A DNA stretch of 64,000 nt, taken from the NCBI GenBank assembly GCA_903918755.1, contig CAIXFN010000005.1, positions 62,001 through 126,000 of the forward strand, given 5' to 3'. The stretch is from an uncultured Pedosphaera sp. Lineage in GTDB: Bacteria; Verrucomicrobiota; Verrucomicrobiia; Limisphaerales; Pedosphaeraceae. Of the stretch, positions 43,501 to 52,044 are shown one piece after another; within the stretch, counting starts at the first letter, position 1; every line of letters starts with the position of its first letter. The notes below the pieces were generated by a model that saw only the letters and a list, made by a program, of their open reading frames with translations, was not told the DNA's origin and searched no databases. The position numbers were made by a program, and so were the translations under genes.

Positions 43501-43712
43501 CACAATTCCTGTTCCGCCCGCCGCGAGGCCCGGGTGGCCTCCTGGGTTTTTTGTTCCGCCCGCCAGGCCTGCAGCAGGGCCGCCGTGGCCAGCACGATCA
43601 CCAGCACCAGCACCAGCGCCGCCGCCGTTTGCAACCGCTGCAATCCCCGCCGCACGGACGCCCGGCGGCTTTGCAATTCGGCATCCGACAAATTGGACGG
43701 CACTGGTTCCAT
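40596..43712 (-). CDS. Membrane histidine kinase with a WD40-propeller sensor
   Basis: The 1038-residue protein has a membrane helix at ~28-48, a coiled-coil segment (~50-100), a long WD40-type propeller (~130-720), a second membrane helix (~745-768), then a histidine kinase: dimerisation/phospho-acceptor LAAGIAHDFNNLLS with His817, N-box LNLIVNAAEAM, DTGPGI, GTGLGLS. The propeller thus lies between the two helices, outside the cytoplasm. The N-terminal helix, coiled coil and 'LRNEAVGVMALTDLEG' bridge resemble the same part of the Ser/Thr kinase at 15733-18926. The cognate regulator follows after 84 bp. The signal sensed is unknown. Confidence 0.93.
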   Translation of the reverse strand: MEPVPSNLSDAELQSRRASVRRGLQRLQTAAALVLVLVIVLATAALLQAWRAEQKTQEATRASRRAEQELWHSRLLQAQSGRGSGRVGRRQESWAAIQAAAAWQSSLELRNEAVGVMALTDLEGPPVRQELPTNSVLLAVDGQCRWFAAQAGDGDMIVGPVGGDAGRFQLATGLPGRGTAFFSPDGRHLAVRSPAGEMQLWDLAARSRRALKAPERAETFWGHTISFTPDAQVLAFRVGANRIRFCSVTNGWEYQAPLVLREEPCEISFDPTGRTLAVTFYSSRKIQLWDWQAGLLVSELDLPAEPSSLGWHPDGVRLAVGCVNASVYVVEPRSGLRRELSGHTATVAFVGFHPGGELLVSASWDGTARFWDAGSGATLFTMAEGVPLGFGAAGQKVIVGEEGGARLAVWRVQLGTGYRTLRGGLAGARDIWSTSFSGDGHWLAAGTERGLELWDLARGTQVAEARVGSTYSVEFAPGTGELLTAGQGGVQVWSVGIAGGNPTGTNQLGQPRRITLEDGSLPVRAHWQEGGRSWLLLTRATVRWQERNGAAARWRVAGNGYFNDGCLDPGGRWLATSTWLGEGTQIWDAKTGRFERQIDRDAFVAFTPEGQGLVVGTGTDNTCYNTDNWSVRWRRARIAAGINTGPVGVSPRGDFAAIAGTSSQVELVLPGTGQPLTILPAPVPQQIRSLSLNEAGTQLAVATANRDIQLWNLGEVRGELARLGLDWGDGGRPAPLLARADRTTPSPALFVLAFLSCALALVLLAAVFQRHRQLINRYGEIEATAAERGRALVAAQTEVFLSHKMRALGTLAAGIAHDFNNLLSVIRMANKSIARQVQRTPEIEADLADIEETVLQGKNIVRSMLGYSREAGDETAVCAVAEVVQDTINLLSKPFLAGIDLQLELDRTLPPAPVSRARLGQILLNLIVNAAEAMAGHGQLRVVVQRQTGAEGSPGVLRPRASSRYLELEVADTGPGIAPANLERIFEPFFTTKQTGATRGTGLGLSVVYAMAQQEGIGIALHSEVGRGTRFRLIIPLV

Positions 43713-43883
43713 TGATTCAGCGGTCGCACTCTAGGAAAGACCGTTGCCCCGGGCAAGCGGCATCCCCATCCGACTCCCCAACTCACCTTACAAACTTGTA
43801 ATGCTCCCGAAAGGTTCCTGTCACTGCCCCATGCGAGCTTGTTCTCGGTAACAGAAAAATCGTTTAACGAATTAACCAGACAT

Positions 43884-45407
43884 ATGAAACAACCATTCTC
43901 CCGCACTTCCGCCCGGATCCGGGTTGGCTTCCTGGCGGCCACCGCGCTGGTCGCCGCGACCACCCTTTCCGTCAGTCACTTGGTCTTCGCCAAGGAACCG
44001 CCGAGCCATTCCCGCAAAGTCAACGTCGTGGTCAGCGATTCCCCGCTGGCCCGGGACGGCAAACATGTCGCCAGCTTCGCCCCCGTCGTCAAACGGGTCG
44101 CCGCCAGCGTCGTCAAAGTCAATGTCTCCACCAAGGCTAAAATTGTGCCTATGGCCCAATCACCATTCGGTGATAATGAGATGTTCCGCCGGTTCTTTGG
44201 CGAACAAGGGGGGCCGGGCGGCATGCGCACCCCGGCCCAGCACGGTCTCGGCTCCGGCGTCATCATCACCGAGGACGGCTACATCCTCACCAACAACCAC
44301 GTCGTGGATGGCGCGGACGAAATCAAGGTCGCCTTGAACGACGGCCGCGAATTCACCGCCAAAGTCGTCGGACGCGATCCCCGGACGGAAGTCGCCGTCA
44401 TCAAGATCGAAGCCAAGAATCTGCCCGTCGTGACCCTCGCGGACAGTGATAAAATTGAAGTCGGAGATGTTTGCCTCGCCATCGGCAACCCGTTCGGTGT
44501 GGGCCAGACGGTGACCATGGGCATCGTCAGCGCGACGGGCCGGGTGGGTGTGGGGCTTGATTACGAGGACTTCATTCAAACCGACGCCGCCATCAATCCC
44601 GGCAACTCCGGCGGCGCCCTCATCGATGCGGAAGGCCGGCTCATCGGCATCAACACCCTCATCCTCAGCCGCAGTGGCGGTTATCAGGGCATCGGCTTCG
44701 CCATCCCCAGCAATCTGGCGCGCTCGGTCATGACCAGCCTCATCGACAACGGCACCGTGGTACGCGGTTACCTCGGCGTCGGCTTGCAGGAAATCAACGC
44801 CGCGCTCGTCAAGAAGTTCAAACTGGAGAATGACGAGGGCGTTCTCATCCGCCAGGTCGAACCCCGCAGCCCCGCCGACAAGGCCGGCATCAAGGACGGC
44901 GATGTCGTCCTGTCCTTCAATGACAAGAAGGTGAAAGATCCCAGCCATCTCAAGCTGCTGGTGGCCGAAACCGCCCCCGGCACCAAAGTTCCTGTCGATC
45001 TCCTGCGCGATGGCGAACGCATCACCTTGAAAGTCACCGTCAAGGAACAGCCCGGCGCCAAAGAAAACGCATCCGCCCAAACCACGGATGAGAATTCCAA
45101 TGAATCCCTCAAGGGTGTCGGCGTCGCCGACCTCGATTCCGCCACCCGGTCCCAGTATGGCGTTCCCGCCAATATCCACGGCGCGGTGGTGACCACGGTG
45201 GAACAAGATTCCGTGGCGTTCGAATCCGGCCTGCGCCCGGGTGATGTCATCCTGGAAATCAACCGCAAGGCCGTCAAAGGCGCTGAGGACGCTGTCCATC
45301 TCACGGAAAACCTGAAGGACAAGACCATTCTTCTGAAAGTCTGGTCGCGCCAAAACGGCAATGCGGGCACGCATTTCCTGGTCGTGGACGAAAGCAAGGC
45401 CGGTTGA
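43884..45407 (+). CDS. htrA: HtrA/Do-type periplasmic serine protease
   Basis: With the ATG at 43884 the 507-residue product has a signal sequence (to ~residue 45), a trypsin-like protease domain and two PDZ domains (~290-380 and ~400-490). His139 (TNNHVVDG) and Ser242 (NPGNSGGAL) are present. At the position of the catalytic Asp in the DPxxD-A motif the sequence reads DPRTEVAVIK, that is Glu169. HtrA proteases degrade or chaperone misfolded envelope proteins; with Glu for Asp the activity may be weaker or altered. It is followed by a two-component pair, an arrangement that fits envelope-stress control. Confidence 0.93.
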   Translation: MKQPFSRTSARIRVGFLAATALVAATTLSVSHLVFAKEPPSHSRKVNVVVSDSPLARDGKHVASFAPVVKRVAASVVKVNVSTKAKIVPMAQSPFGDNEMFRRFFGEQGGPGGMRTPAQHGLGSGVIITEDGYILTNNHVVDGADEIKVALNDGREFTAKVVGRDPRTEVAVIKIEAKNLPVVTLADSDKIEVGDVCLAIGNPFGVGQTVTMGIVSATGRVGVGLDYEDFIQTDAAINPGNSGGALIDAEGRLIGINTLILSRSGGYQGIGFAIPSNLARSVMTSLIDNGTVVRGYLGVGLQEINAALVKKFKLENDEGVLIRQVEPRSPADKAGIKDGDVVLSFNDKKVKDPSHLKLLVAETAPGTKVPVDLLRDGERITLKVTVKEQPGAKENASAQTTDENSNESLKGVGVADLDSATRSQYGVPANIHGAVVTTVEQDSVAFESGLRPGDVILEINRKAVKGAEDAVHLTENLKDKTILLKVWSRQNGNAGTHFLVVDESKAG

Positions 45408-45555
45408 GTCGGTGGTGGCAACGCCGGGCCGCGGCTACGCGGTCCGGCGTTTTCCTTTTTCCGGACGCACTCTTTCCCCTTCCACTCTGCCCCCCATTTT
45501 TCATTCTCTTTTGCCTTCAGCGCCCTTTTCCATTATGTCATTGGACGGAACAACT

Positions 45556-46224
45556 ATGCGAATCTTGGTGGTCGAGGATGATGCGAAAATCGCTTCGTTC
45601 GTCGTGAAGGGCTTGAAGCAGAATGGCTTTGCTGTGGACCGCTGTGCGGACGGCGAGGAGGCGGAGCTGCTGGCCACCACCACGGCGTATGACGGCGCGA
45701 TCATCGACATCATGCTGCCCAAGCTCGACGGCTTGTCCCTGGTCCAACGCCTCCGCCAGGCGGGCTCCAAGATGCCGATTATTTTCTTGAGCGCCAAAGC
45801 CACGGTGGAAGACCGGGTACGTGGTTTGCAGGCGGGGGCGGATGATTACCTCACCAAGCCGTTCGCCTTCTCCGAACTCCTGGCGCGCGTCCAGGCGCTG
45901 ATCCGCCGCGCGAGCCACGTCAGCGAACCCACGCGCCTGATGGTGGGCGATCTCAGCCTGGATCTCCTCACTCGCGCAGTCACCCGGGGAGGCGAGACGA
46001 TTGAATTGCAGGCCCGCGAATTCGCCCTCCTGGAATACCTCATGCGCCACGCCGGTCGGGTGGTGACCAAGACCATGATTTTGGAACATATTTGGGACTA
46101 CAGTTTTGACCCCCAGACGAACGTGGTGGATGTGCTCGTCCACCGGTTGCGCCATAAAATCGACCAGGGCCGGGAAATGCTCCATACCATTCGCGGCGTT
46201 GGTTATGTCATCAAACCTGCTTGA
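45556..46224 (+). CDS. OmpR-family response regulator
   Basis: The 222-residue protein starts at ATG 45556, preceded by GGACGGA at a suitable distance; an ATG at 45535 would add 7 residues. The receiver domain has VVEDD, Asp51 in [11 protein letters not shown], the FLSAK switch and LTKPF. The C-terminal OmpR-type winged helix (~125-220) includes [32 protein letters not shown] and the [15 protein letters not shown] recognition helix. It resembles CusR/CopR-type regulators in length and order. The kinase gene overlaps its 3' end by 20 bp. The target genes are unknown; the adjacent htrA is a candidate. Confidence 0.95.
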   Translation: MRILVVEDDAKIASFVVKGLKQNGFAVDRCADGEEAELLATTTAYDGAIIDIMLPKLDGLSLVQRLRQAGSKMPIIFLSAKATVEDRVRGLQAGADDYLTKPFAFSELLARVQALIRRASHVSEPTRLMVGDLSLDLLTRAVTRGGETIELQAREFALLEYLMRHAGRVVTKTMILEHIWDYSFDPQTNVVDVLVHRLRHKIDQGREMLHTIRGVGYVIKPA

Positions 46225-47644
46225 CCGCTTCGGCCGCACCATCAGCTTCCGGCTGAACCTCTGGTACGCCCTGATTTTTACCCTCAGCGCCTGCGCCCTC
46301 GCCGGCGTGCTCTACCTCCTGCTCAGCGTCACCATCGAATGGAAGGACAAGGAAGTCATCGAAGCCAAGCTGAAGGAGTTCTCCACCGTCTATGAGGCGG
46401 GCGGATTGTCCCTGCTGCAAAACCAACTCGGCGGCGCCATGACCTCCGGCCGGCAGAAGCCGTTCTACGTCCGTTGGGTTACTCCCCGCCGCAGCCTGGT
46501 TCTCTCCGTCCCGGCGGATTGGATCGAATTCACCCCGGGCGATCCCAAAAATCCGGAAATGCTCGCCCCCCGCGCCTTCATCCGCGTGCCCAAGGATGAG
46601 CAAAAGGACTTCACGCTCACCTCCGCCTTGCTCTTTGACGGCTCCCTCCTCCAGGTCGGTCGCAGCACCAACAGCCGGGAAGCGGTGTTGCAACCCTTCC
46701 GCAAGGTGTTCGTGGCCGTCATGACCCCCATCCTGCTGCTCGGATTTCTGGCAGGTGCCTTCCTTTCCCACCGGGCCATGAAACCCGTCCGCGAAATCGT
46801 CCGCACCGCCCGTTCCATCATCGACACTGGCAAACTCGACGCCCGCGTGCCCGTCCGCCAGTCCAACGATGAATTGGACGAATTGGCCCAACTCTTCAAC
46901 CGCATGCTGGACAAGAACCAGGCGCTGATCCGCGGCATGCGCGAATCCCTGGACAACGTAGCCCACGACCTCCGCACGCCGCTCACCCGTCTGCGCGGTA
47001 CCGCTGAGGCCGCCTTGCGCGCCGGGACCGACGCCGAAAGCACTCAGGAAGCCCTCGCCGATTGCGTCGAGGAATCCGATCGCGTTCTTACCATGCTCCA
47101 GACCCTCATGGACGTCGCCGAAGCCGAGGCCGGCACCATGCGCCTCGTCCCGCAGCGGGTCAACGTCGGCTCCCTCCTGAACGAAGTCATCGAACTCTAC
47201 GAGTACGTGGCCGAGGAAAAGCAAATCACCGTCACCCCGGACTTCCACGAGCCTTGCACCGCCGTGGTGGACCCTGCCCGACTGCGCCAGGTCTTTGCCA
47301 ATTTGCTGGACAACGCCATCAAATACACCCCCGCCGGCGGCGAGGTGCGTATCCAGGCCCAAACAGAAACGGGCAATCTCGTCGTACGCTTCCGCGACAA
47401 CGGCATGGGCATTCCGCTGGCCGAGCAGGGACGCATCTGGGAACGCCTGTATCGCGGCGACAAAAGCCGCTCGCAACGCGGCCTCGGCCTCGGCTTAAGC
47501 CTCGTCCGCGCCATCGTTCAGGCCCACGGCGGCCGGGTCACCGTTGTCAGTGAACCTGAGAAAGGCGCGGAATTCACCGTCCTGCTCCCCGTGAATGGCG
47601 CCGAGTCAGCCGTTGCAAAAATCACTTCCGCGCCGGCACGTTAG
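46205..47644 (+). CDS. HAMP-type sensor histidine kinase
   Basis: The 479-residue protein starts at the ATG at 46205 inside the last codons of the response regulator. It has two membrane helices (~20-42 and ~172-195) around a ~130-residue sensor region, a HAMP domain (~196-245), the phospho-acceptor [13 protein letters not shown] with His254, and an ATPase domain with [18 protein letters not shown] and GLGLGLSLV. The layout matches CusS/heavy-metal-type and envelope-stress kinases. It is translationally coupled to its regulator and downstream of htrA. The signal sensed cannot be read from sequence; a periplasmic input is likely. Confidence 0.95.
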   Translation: MSSNLLDRFGRTISFRLNLWYALIFTLSACALAGVLYLLLSVTIEWKDKEVIEAKLKEFSTVYEAGGLSLLQNQLGGAMTSGRQKPFYVRWVTPRRSLVLSVPADWIEFTPGDPKNPEMLAPRAFIRVPKDEQKDFTLTSALLFDGSLLQVGRSTNSREAVLQPFRKVFVAVMTPILLLGFLAGAFLSHRAMKPVREIVRTARSIIDTGKLDARVPVRQSNDELDELAQLFNRMLDKNQALIRGMRESLDNVAHDLRTPLTRLRGTAEAALRAGTDAESTQEALADCVEESDRVLTMLQTLMDVAEAEAGTMRLVPQRVNVGSLLNEVIELYEYVAEEKQITVTPDFHEPCTAVVDPARLRQVFANLLDNAIKYTPAGGEVRIQAQTETGNLVVRFRDNGMGIPLAEQGRIWERLYRGDKSRSQRGLGLGLSLVRAIVQAHGGRVTVVSEPEKGAEFTVLLPVNGAESAVAKITSAPAR

Positions 47645-47675
47645 CCCGAGCCCAAACCTCACGCCAGTCCGCGCC

Positions 47676-49967
47676 TCATCTCATCATCTCCGCCAGCACT
47701 GGGTCCATCGTCTCCGCCCAAACACGATAACCTTCCGCCGTGAGATGAATTTTATCCCCGACATAAAATTTCATCTCCAATTCGCGATCGGCTTTGAGCA
47801 ATGCCTCGCCGACCGCCAGCAACCGAACCTTCCGTCCATCCGCGAACTCCTTGAGGGCAGCGTTGATGGAATCCACCCGCCGACGCGTACCGCCGTCGCC
47901 TTTGTCGAAGAAGTGCCAATTGGAAACCAGCAGGACTTTAGAATTCGGAGCCTTCCGCTGGATCGCCGCTACCACCGCCTGAATACCCTTGACCGTGTCC
48001 GCCGCATCAAAGCTTGGCCAGACGTTGTTGACGCCCACCGACAGCACCACCACCTTGGGGTTCAGACCGTCGAGGATGCCTTTATCGATGCGATAGAGAA
48101 GTTGCGCCGTGCCATCCCCGCCCACGCCAAAATTCACCGCGCCCAGCTTGGCGTAATGCTCCTTCCAATGCGGTTGCTCGTTCCAGCCTTGCACCAGCGA
48201 ATCGCCGAGAAAGACAATCGCGGCCGGACCTTCCTTCGCGCGCTTGACCTGACCCTCCAGAAACTGCCGCCACGCCTGCGGATAATCTGGATAAAAACCC
48301 TCGACCGGGTCGCAGGAATGCCTGGGCTTGGCCGGGCCTTCCACTTTGGGCAAGGCCACCGCTTTCGGCTGGGCGCCTGCACCTGGGTCGCGGCCGTCGG
48401 CGCTCACATCGTCGAGCCAAGCCGTACCGGCGCCTTGCAGCATCAGCACGACCGCGGCCCGGGCCGCATTGGCGGGTAAAGTGATTTCACCCTCGGCTTT
48501 CCGCCAACCCACGCCGGTGCCAGCATTACCCACCACTTTCAAATCAATGGCCTTCCAATCGGCGGTGAAGCTCTGCAACGCCAGCATCGCGTTGGCGCCA
48601 CCGTCCGCGCGCACCCAGCCCGAGAGCTTGACGCGTTCGCCGCCCTTGACGTCGCACATCTGGGACACCTGCGCTTGCGCCGCGCCTCCCACCGCTGCAA
48701 TCGCCAAAGCGGCGGGCGCGGAGTGATAGGTCGCCGTGTCGCGGAACACCTTGATCTTGCCGCTGCCCACCCACTCGTTACTCCAATGGTCGGGCTTGTC
48801 CTTGCCAACCGTCATGCTGGGGTTTTGCAGGGCAAGTCCGGTGAACCCGCCGCCGGTTGGTTTGGTCGGGGAGACAACGCCCGATGCCGGGCTCGCCACT
48901 GACGGCACGTTTTTGGGTGCCGGCGCTGCCGGAGCCTCGGCGAGCGGCGGTGCGGGTGGCGCGCGCCGTATTCCCCCGCCGCCGATCCGATCCGGGGCGT
49001 TATTGTCCACGACGGCCAACAGCGGCAGCAGCGTGTGCAGGTCGTCCCGCAATTCCGTCCACTCGCCCAGTTTATGGCCCCACGCTTTTTCCGCTTCTTC
49101 CTCCACCCCGCGCTCCGCGCATAGGTAAAAAACATCGTGCGCCGCATCGTCCACGATATAACAACCGTAGTCGCGCAGGGCGGCCGCGAGCTTCTTCGCC
49201 ACCGGCGTCTTCAGCCGCGAAATATCCACCTGCGGCGGCAGCGCCAGGAGGCTGCCCATTGCCATGGCCCGATTGTCGCTGCCGTAGCTCTCCTTGTTCG
49301 CATAACTGTCCGCCACGGCGGCCGGCCAACGAAAGCCCTTCCGGTCGTCCCCGAAGTAGCAGTAGGGTTTGGCATACAAACAGCATTTGATGGCGTGGTG
49401 CAAAGGCGCCTCGCCCGTGAGCTCGCCCAACCGCACACTGCCCCCGAGCGCGGACATCCGGGACCCGCCATGGCCGCCGGTAATGCCGTCGCCCCGGATC
49501 TCGCTTTCCCCGAAATGATAGCCAAACACCGGACCGCCCGGCTCCGGCCGGCACATGGGCGCCAGGTGACGCACCGTGTGGTTGTCCGGCATGAGGAGCG
49601 CCGCGCAGAAATTCGGTGTCCAATACTGCCGTGCGTCAGGCACGGTGTCCTGATCATTGATGCGCACCGGGGGCAAATGCATCGTCCCACCTGCCCGATG
49701 GTCCCACGACTTGGGCGCGAACAAGGGACGCTGCGGGGCGTCCGGCGCCACTCGCAAAAGAATCTCCGTGTCGATGGAGAATCCACCCTGGGGCTTCAAT
49801 CCGGCCGGAACATAGCGCGCCTCGCTGCCGATGGCCTGGTTCCAAATGCTGGTGGTCGCAAACGGCCAGAGCCAGGGATCCCGCAGCCCGGAAGGCAACA
49901 CCGGATTCGGATTGCCCAACGCGGCCAGGGCCAGACCCAGTCCGCAAAAAGTGAACAAGAATTTCAT
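47676..49967 (-). CDS. Secreted SGNH-hydrolase with a large unknown N-terminal domain
   Basis: The 763-residue product has a signal peptide (to ~residue 18) and three parts. Residues ~20-330 form an unrecognised domain with several conserved-looking stretches (LPPVRINDQDTVPDARQYW, GGHGGSRMSALGG, CYIVDDAAHDVFYLC). After a Pro/Ala-rich linker (~330-375), residues ~380-530 look like a beta-sandwich carbohydrate-binding module. The C-terminal SGNH/GDSL domain has the nucleophile Ser590 (FLGDSLVQGW), the block II Gly (GVGGDGTAQ), the block III Asn (VGVNN) and the Asp738/His741 pair (DKIHLTAEGY). The enzyme probably removes acyl groups from a polysaccharide. The gene is alone, convergent with the two-component pair. 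Confidence 0.9.
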   Translation of the reverse strand: MKFLFTFCGLGLALAALGNPNPVLPSGLRDPWLWPFATTSIWNQAIGSEARYVPAGLKPQGGFSIDTEILLRVAPDAPQRPLFAPKSWDHRAGGTMHLPPVRINDQDTVPDARQYWTPNFCAALLMPDNHTVRHLAPMCRPEPGGPVFGYHFGESEIRGDGITGGHGGSRMSALGGSVRLGELTGEAPLHHAIKCCLYAKPYCYFGDDRKGFRWPAAVADSYANKESYGSDNRAMAMGSLLALPPQVDISRLKTPVAKKLAAALRDYGCYIVDDAAHDVFYLCAERGVEEEAEKAWGHKLGEWTELRDDLHTLLPLLAVVDNNAPDRIGGGGIRRAPPAPPLAEAPAAPAPKNVPSVASPASGVVSPTKPTGGGFTGLALQNPSMTVGKDKPDHWSNEWVGSGKIKVFRDTATYHSAPAALAIAAVGGAAQAQVSQMCDVKGGERVKLSGWVRADGGANAMLALQSFTADWKAIDLKVVGNAGTGVGWRKAEGEITLPANAARAAVVLMLQGAGTAWLDDVSADGRDPGAGAQPKAVALPKVEGPAKPRHSCDPVEGFYPDYPQAWRQFLEGQVKRAKEGPAAIVFLGDSLVQGWNEQPHWKEHYAKLGAVNFGVGGDGTAQLLYRIDKGILDGLNPKVVVLSVGVNNVWPSFDAADTVKGIQAVVAAIQRKAPNSKVLLVSNWHFFDKGDGGTRRRVDSINAALKEFADGRKVRLLAVGEALLKADRELEMKFYVGDKIHLTAEGYRVWAETMDPVLAEMMR

Positions 49968-50698
49968 ACGTCAAAAATTTCAGCCTTCTGTGATCCTAAT
50001 GTGACCAACGGGGCGAGTGAAAGGTTGGAAAATCCCGTTCCTTCAAACTTTCGTCCGGTTCGCAAAAACCTTCACCAAACCCGTTTGGTTCCGACAGTCA
50101 CGCAGCAGGGCAGAACCAGCACGCAAACCCGCCGCCAGGTTCGGAGTCCCGCATTTATGCGGCCGGCGCATCTGCGCGCACCCCCGCGCCCGCTTTGCCT
50201 ACCGCACTCTTCCTTGGCAGGAAATGCTAACGCTCGGGAAGCCCAGGAACCTCCAAATCGATCCCCCCCCAACTCCCCCGGGCCAAAGGCCCACGCCAAA
50301 AACAGCCTGGGGCAGAGCGTCCCGCGCGTCGCCCCAGAAGCCCATCATCCGCAAAATTCCCCAAGCGCTGAAAGTGCGATTTTATGATCCAATCACCAAC
50401 CCACCTGCTCTTTATGCCCGGACATCTGACTGCCATACGACGACCTGAACGGTGTGACGAACTCGCTTGACGCCGTCGGCACTAAAGTTTAGCATTATGA
50501 CATTGCGGGTCACCTGCTAAGCGAAGCAGGCCCCTGAAAAAAGTTGGAGGCCCAGTTCGTCCGCTACCGGGAGAATGCGAAGCAAAAAACATTGAAAAGA
50601 TTGCTTTGGAAGAAAACGCAATTCCACTAATCGCCCGGCGGCAATCTTCGCCAAGCGGACAGCACTTTGAAGCGCAGGTAAACTGATGACGCAAACAC
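49968..50698 (+). other. Intergenic region between SGNH gene and the AT-richer islet
   Basis: About 730 bp without a convincing gene. It contains one full REP-like element (50304-50379) and a small stem (CCTGCT/AGCAGG, 50513-50530). Base composition falls towards 50450-50698, where the AT-richer islet begins. Short frames here look non-coding. Confidence 0.6.
50304..50379 (-). repeat. REP-like ~75-bp dispersed element, copy 2
   Basis: The 37-bp block 50304-50340 (AGCCTGGGGC...GCCCCAG) and AAGCGCTGAAAGTGCGA (50363-50379) are the reverse-complement equivalents of the two parts of the element at 8474-8547, with the same overall length (76 against 74 bp). Confidence 0.65.
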
Positions 50699-51538
50699 AT
50701 GAAACACGTGAAACACATTTGGTTTATTTCGGTGTTGCTGCTGAGTCTTCAACCGCTGCAAGGCCAGGGCAGCATCGTCTATTGCAACGGCCCCGCCTTT
50801 CAACTACCCGTGATCGAAGACTACGCCAACGGCGTGGCCTTGGCTGGCAACAACGCTTTCGACTGCTCCTTTTCGACCAGCGGGATACGATGTACAACTG
50901 ACATGCCAATCAGCTTTTGCTCCCAGTCTTATTACGCTGCGGCCACCGGCACCAATGCCTTGCTGTGGCAGGACGGTCAAATCTGCGTTATGCCCGCCGG
51001 AAATGTGATTGGCTGCGTCGTTTACTCCAACACCGTTTGGGGCGACCCCGGAAAAGGCGGAATTTTAACCAGTTTTAATTCCAGCCCGCGCGATGGCGCC
51101 TCGTCCTGGACGCCGCCCTTGCAAACGCTGACCAACGGTTACCTCGGTGTCCGCTTTTGCGCGGCGGACGGAGCGCACTATGGCTGGATTCACGCCCGCT
51201 TACCGGATCAAAGTCTGGGCACGAATGGCTTTCCATCGGAATTTTCACCGGTGATCGTAGATTGGGCTTATGAAACCCGCGTGAACTCGGCCATTATGGC
51301 TGGAGCAAGAACCGTGACGGTCCTGCAAGCCACGCCGCAGGTGATTCGCCAAGGCTACGTACGGCTGAACTGGCAGACTGAGATCGGCAAAACGTATCAG
51401 ATCCAAAGCAAAGAAGACCTGAGCCTGCCGGCCTGGAGAAACTTGGATTTTATGATTGTGGCGACGGCTACCAACGCCATGACGGATATTCCCATGACCA
51501 GTGGGGCAACTTTTTACCGGATCGTTGAAGCCAACTAA
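50699..51538 (+). CDS. Secreted protein with C-terminal 'FYR' module
   Basis: The 279-residue product has a signal peptide ending LQGQG (residue ~22). The middle (~23-215) is Cys- and Asn-rich with aromatic beta-type stretches (ALLWQDGQICVMPAG, YLGVRFCAADGAHYGWIHARL) and several Cys that could form disulfides. The last ~55 residues (IGKTYQIQSKEDL...WRNLDF...ATFYRIVEAN) match the module found in three other secreted proteins of the window. No enzyme domain recognised. An Imm50-like gene follows after 14 bp on the same strand. Confidence 0.85.
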   Translation: MKHVKHIWFISVLLLSLQPLQGQGSIVYCNGPAFQLPVIEDYANGVALAGNNAFDCSFSTSGIRCTTDMPISFCSQSYYAAATGTNALLWQDGQICVMPAGNVIGCVVYSNTVWGDPGKGGILTSFNSSPRDGASSWTPPLQTLTNGYLGVRFCAADGAHYGWIHARLPDQSLGTNGFPSEFSPVIVDWAYETRVNSAIMAGARTVTVLQATPQVIRQGYVRLNWQTEIGKTYQIQSKEDLSLPAWRNLDFMIVATATNAMTDIPMTSGATFYRIVEAN

Positions 51539-51552
51539 ATTTCGCTTCCTGT

Positions 51553-52044
51553 ATGATTATGAACTCTTCCTACACTGCCATTCGCAATCACGAAGCACTT
51601 GTTAAGTTCCTGGGCAAATGGCCTTCGTTCGACGACTTTGAAGTCGATTCAATGCTCCTCGAGCGAATCGATGTCGATGAATTATTGGGCCCCGCATTCA
51701 AGTGGTCCACACTCACCATCAGGTTTTTTGGCTTTCGCCATGACGTCGCCGTGGAAAGCCCGGATCGAAACAACTGCCTCATAATCATGCAATTTGGCGG
51801 GCTGGAGAATATGACGTTGAATGGATGGAATAACCAGAACGCTATTAACGGCTTCACCGTGAATTCGAATTGGTCGGAACGCCGCAAACGCCAGCTGTTT
51901 ACGGTTGAACTCATCCAGGGGTTTGGGGTTGGCACCAAATTCGACTGTTGCGAAATGGACTTGATATCCGTCACTCCAACAACGCCGGGGCCGACGATGG
52001 CACCCGGAAGCGACGCCATCAATCGCGCAGCCATTTCAACATGA
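51553..52044 (+). CDS. Imm50-like immunity protein
   Basis: The 163-residue cytoplasmic protein matches the Imm50 immunity family in spacing of key elements: KFLGKWPSFDDFEV near the start (Imm50 has FGxWPSFHDAEV), then a beta-rich core with LTIRFFGF, MQFGGLENMTLNGWNNQNAI and the final CCEMDLISV. Imm50 proteins usually neutralise toxins of polymorphic toxin systems. No toxin gene is seen beside it; the protein upstream has no toxin domain I recognise. It is in an AT-richer islet and overlaps the convergent HEAGH gene by 26 bp, so it may be a transferred orphan. Confidence 0.75.
   Translation: MIMNSSYTAIRNHEALVKFLGKWPSFDDFEVDSMLLERIDVDELLGPAFKWSTLTIRFFGFRHDVAVESPDRNNCLIIMQFGGLENMTLNGWNNQNAINGFTVNSNWSERRKRQLFTVELIQGFGVGTKFDCCEMDLISVTPTTPGPTMAPGSDAINRAAIST

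Noticed and set aside
42390-43715. 441-codon plus-strand frame
   Set aside because: Antisense to the WD40-histidine kinase; Pro/Arg/His-rich composition typical of a shadow.
43800-43840. Third copy of the ECF-type motif (GAAAGGTT...GTCAC) before htrA
   Set aside because: Only GAAAG-TT and GTC agree, the spacer is 3 nt, and the following TGnTTA part is missing, so I do not group it with the sigma/fibre promoters.
44160-45374. 404-codon minus-strand frame opposite htrA
   Set aside because: Fully antisense to a clear HtrA protease; its sequence is Asp/Gly/Val-rich with no domain.
46211-47476. 421-codon minus-strand frame opposite the HAMP kinase
   Set aside because: Antisense to a textbook histidine kinase; no motif of its own.
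50482-50718. 78-codon minus-strand frame
   Set aside because: Cys/Phe-rich sequence without signal peptide or family, overlapping the start of the divergent secreted-protein gene.
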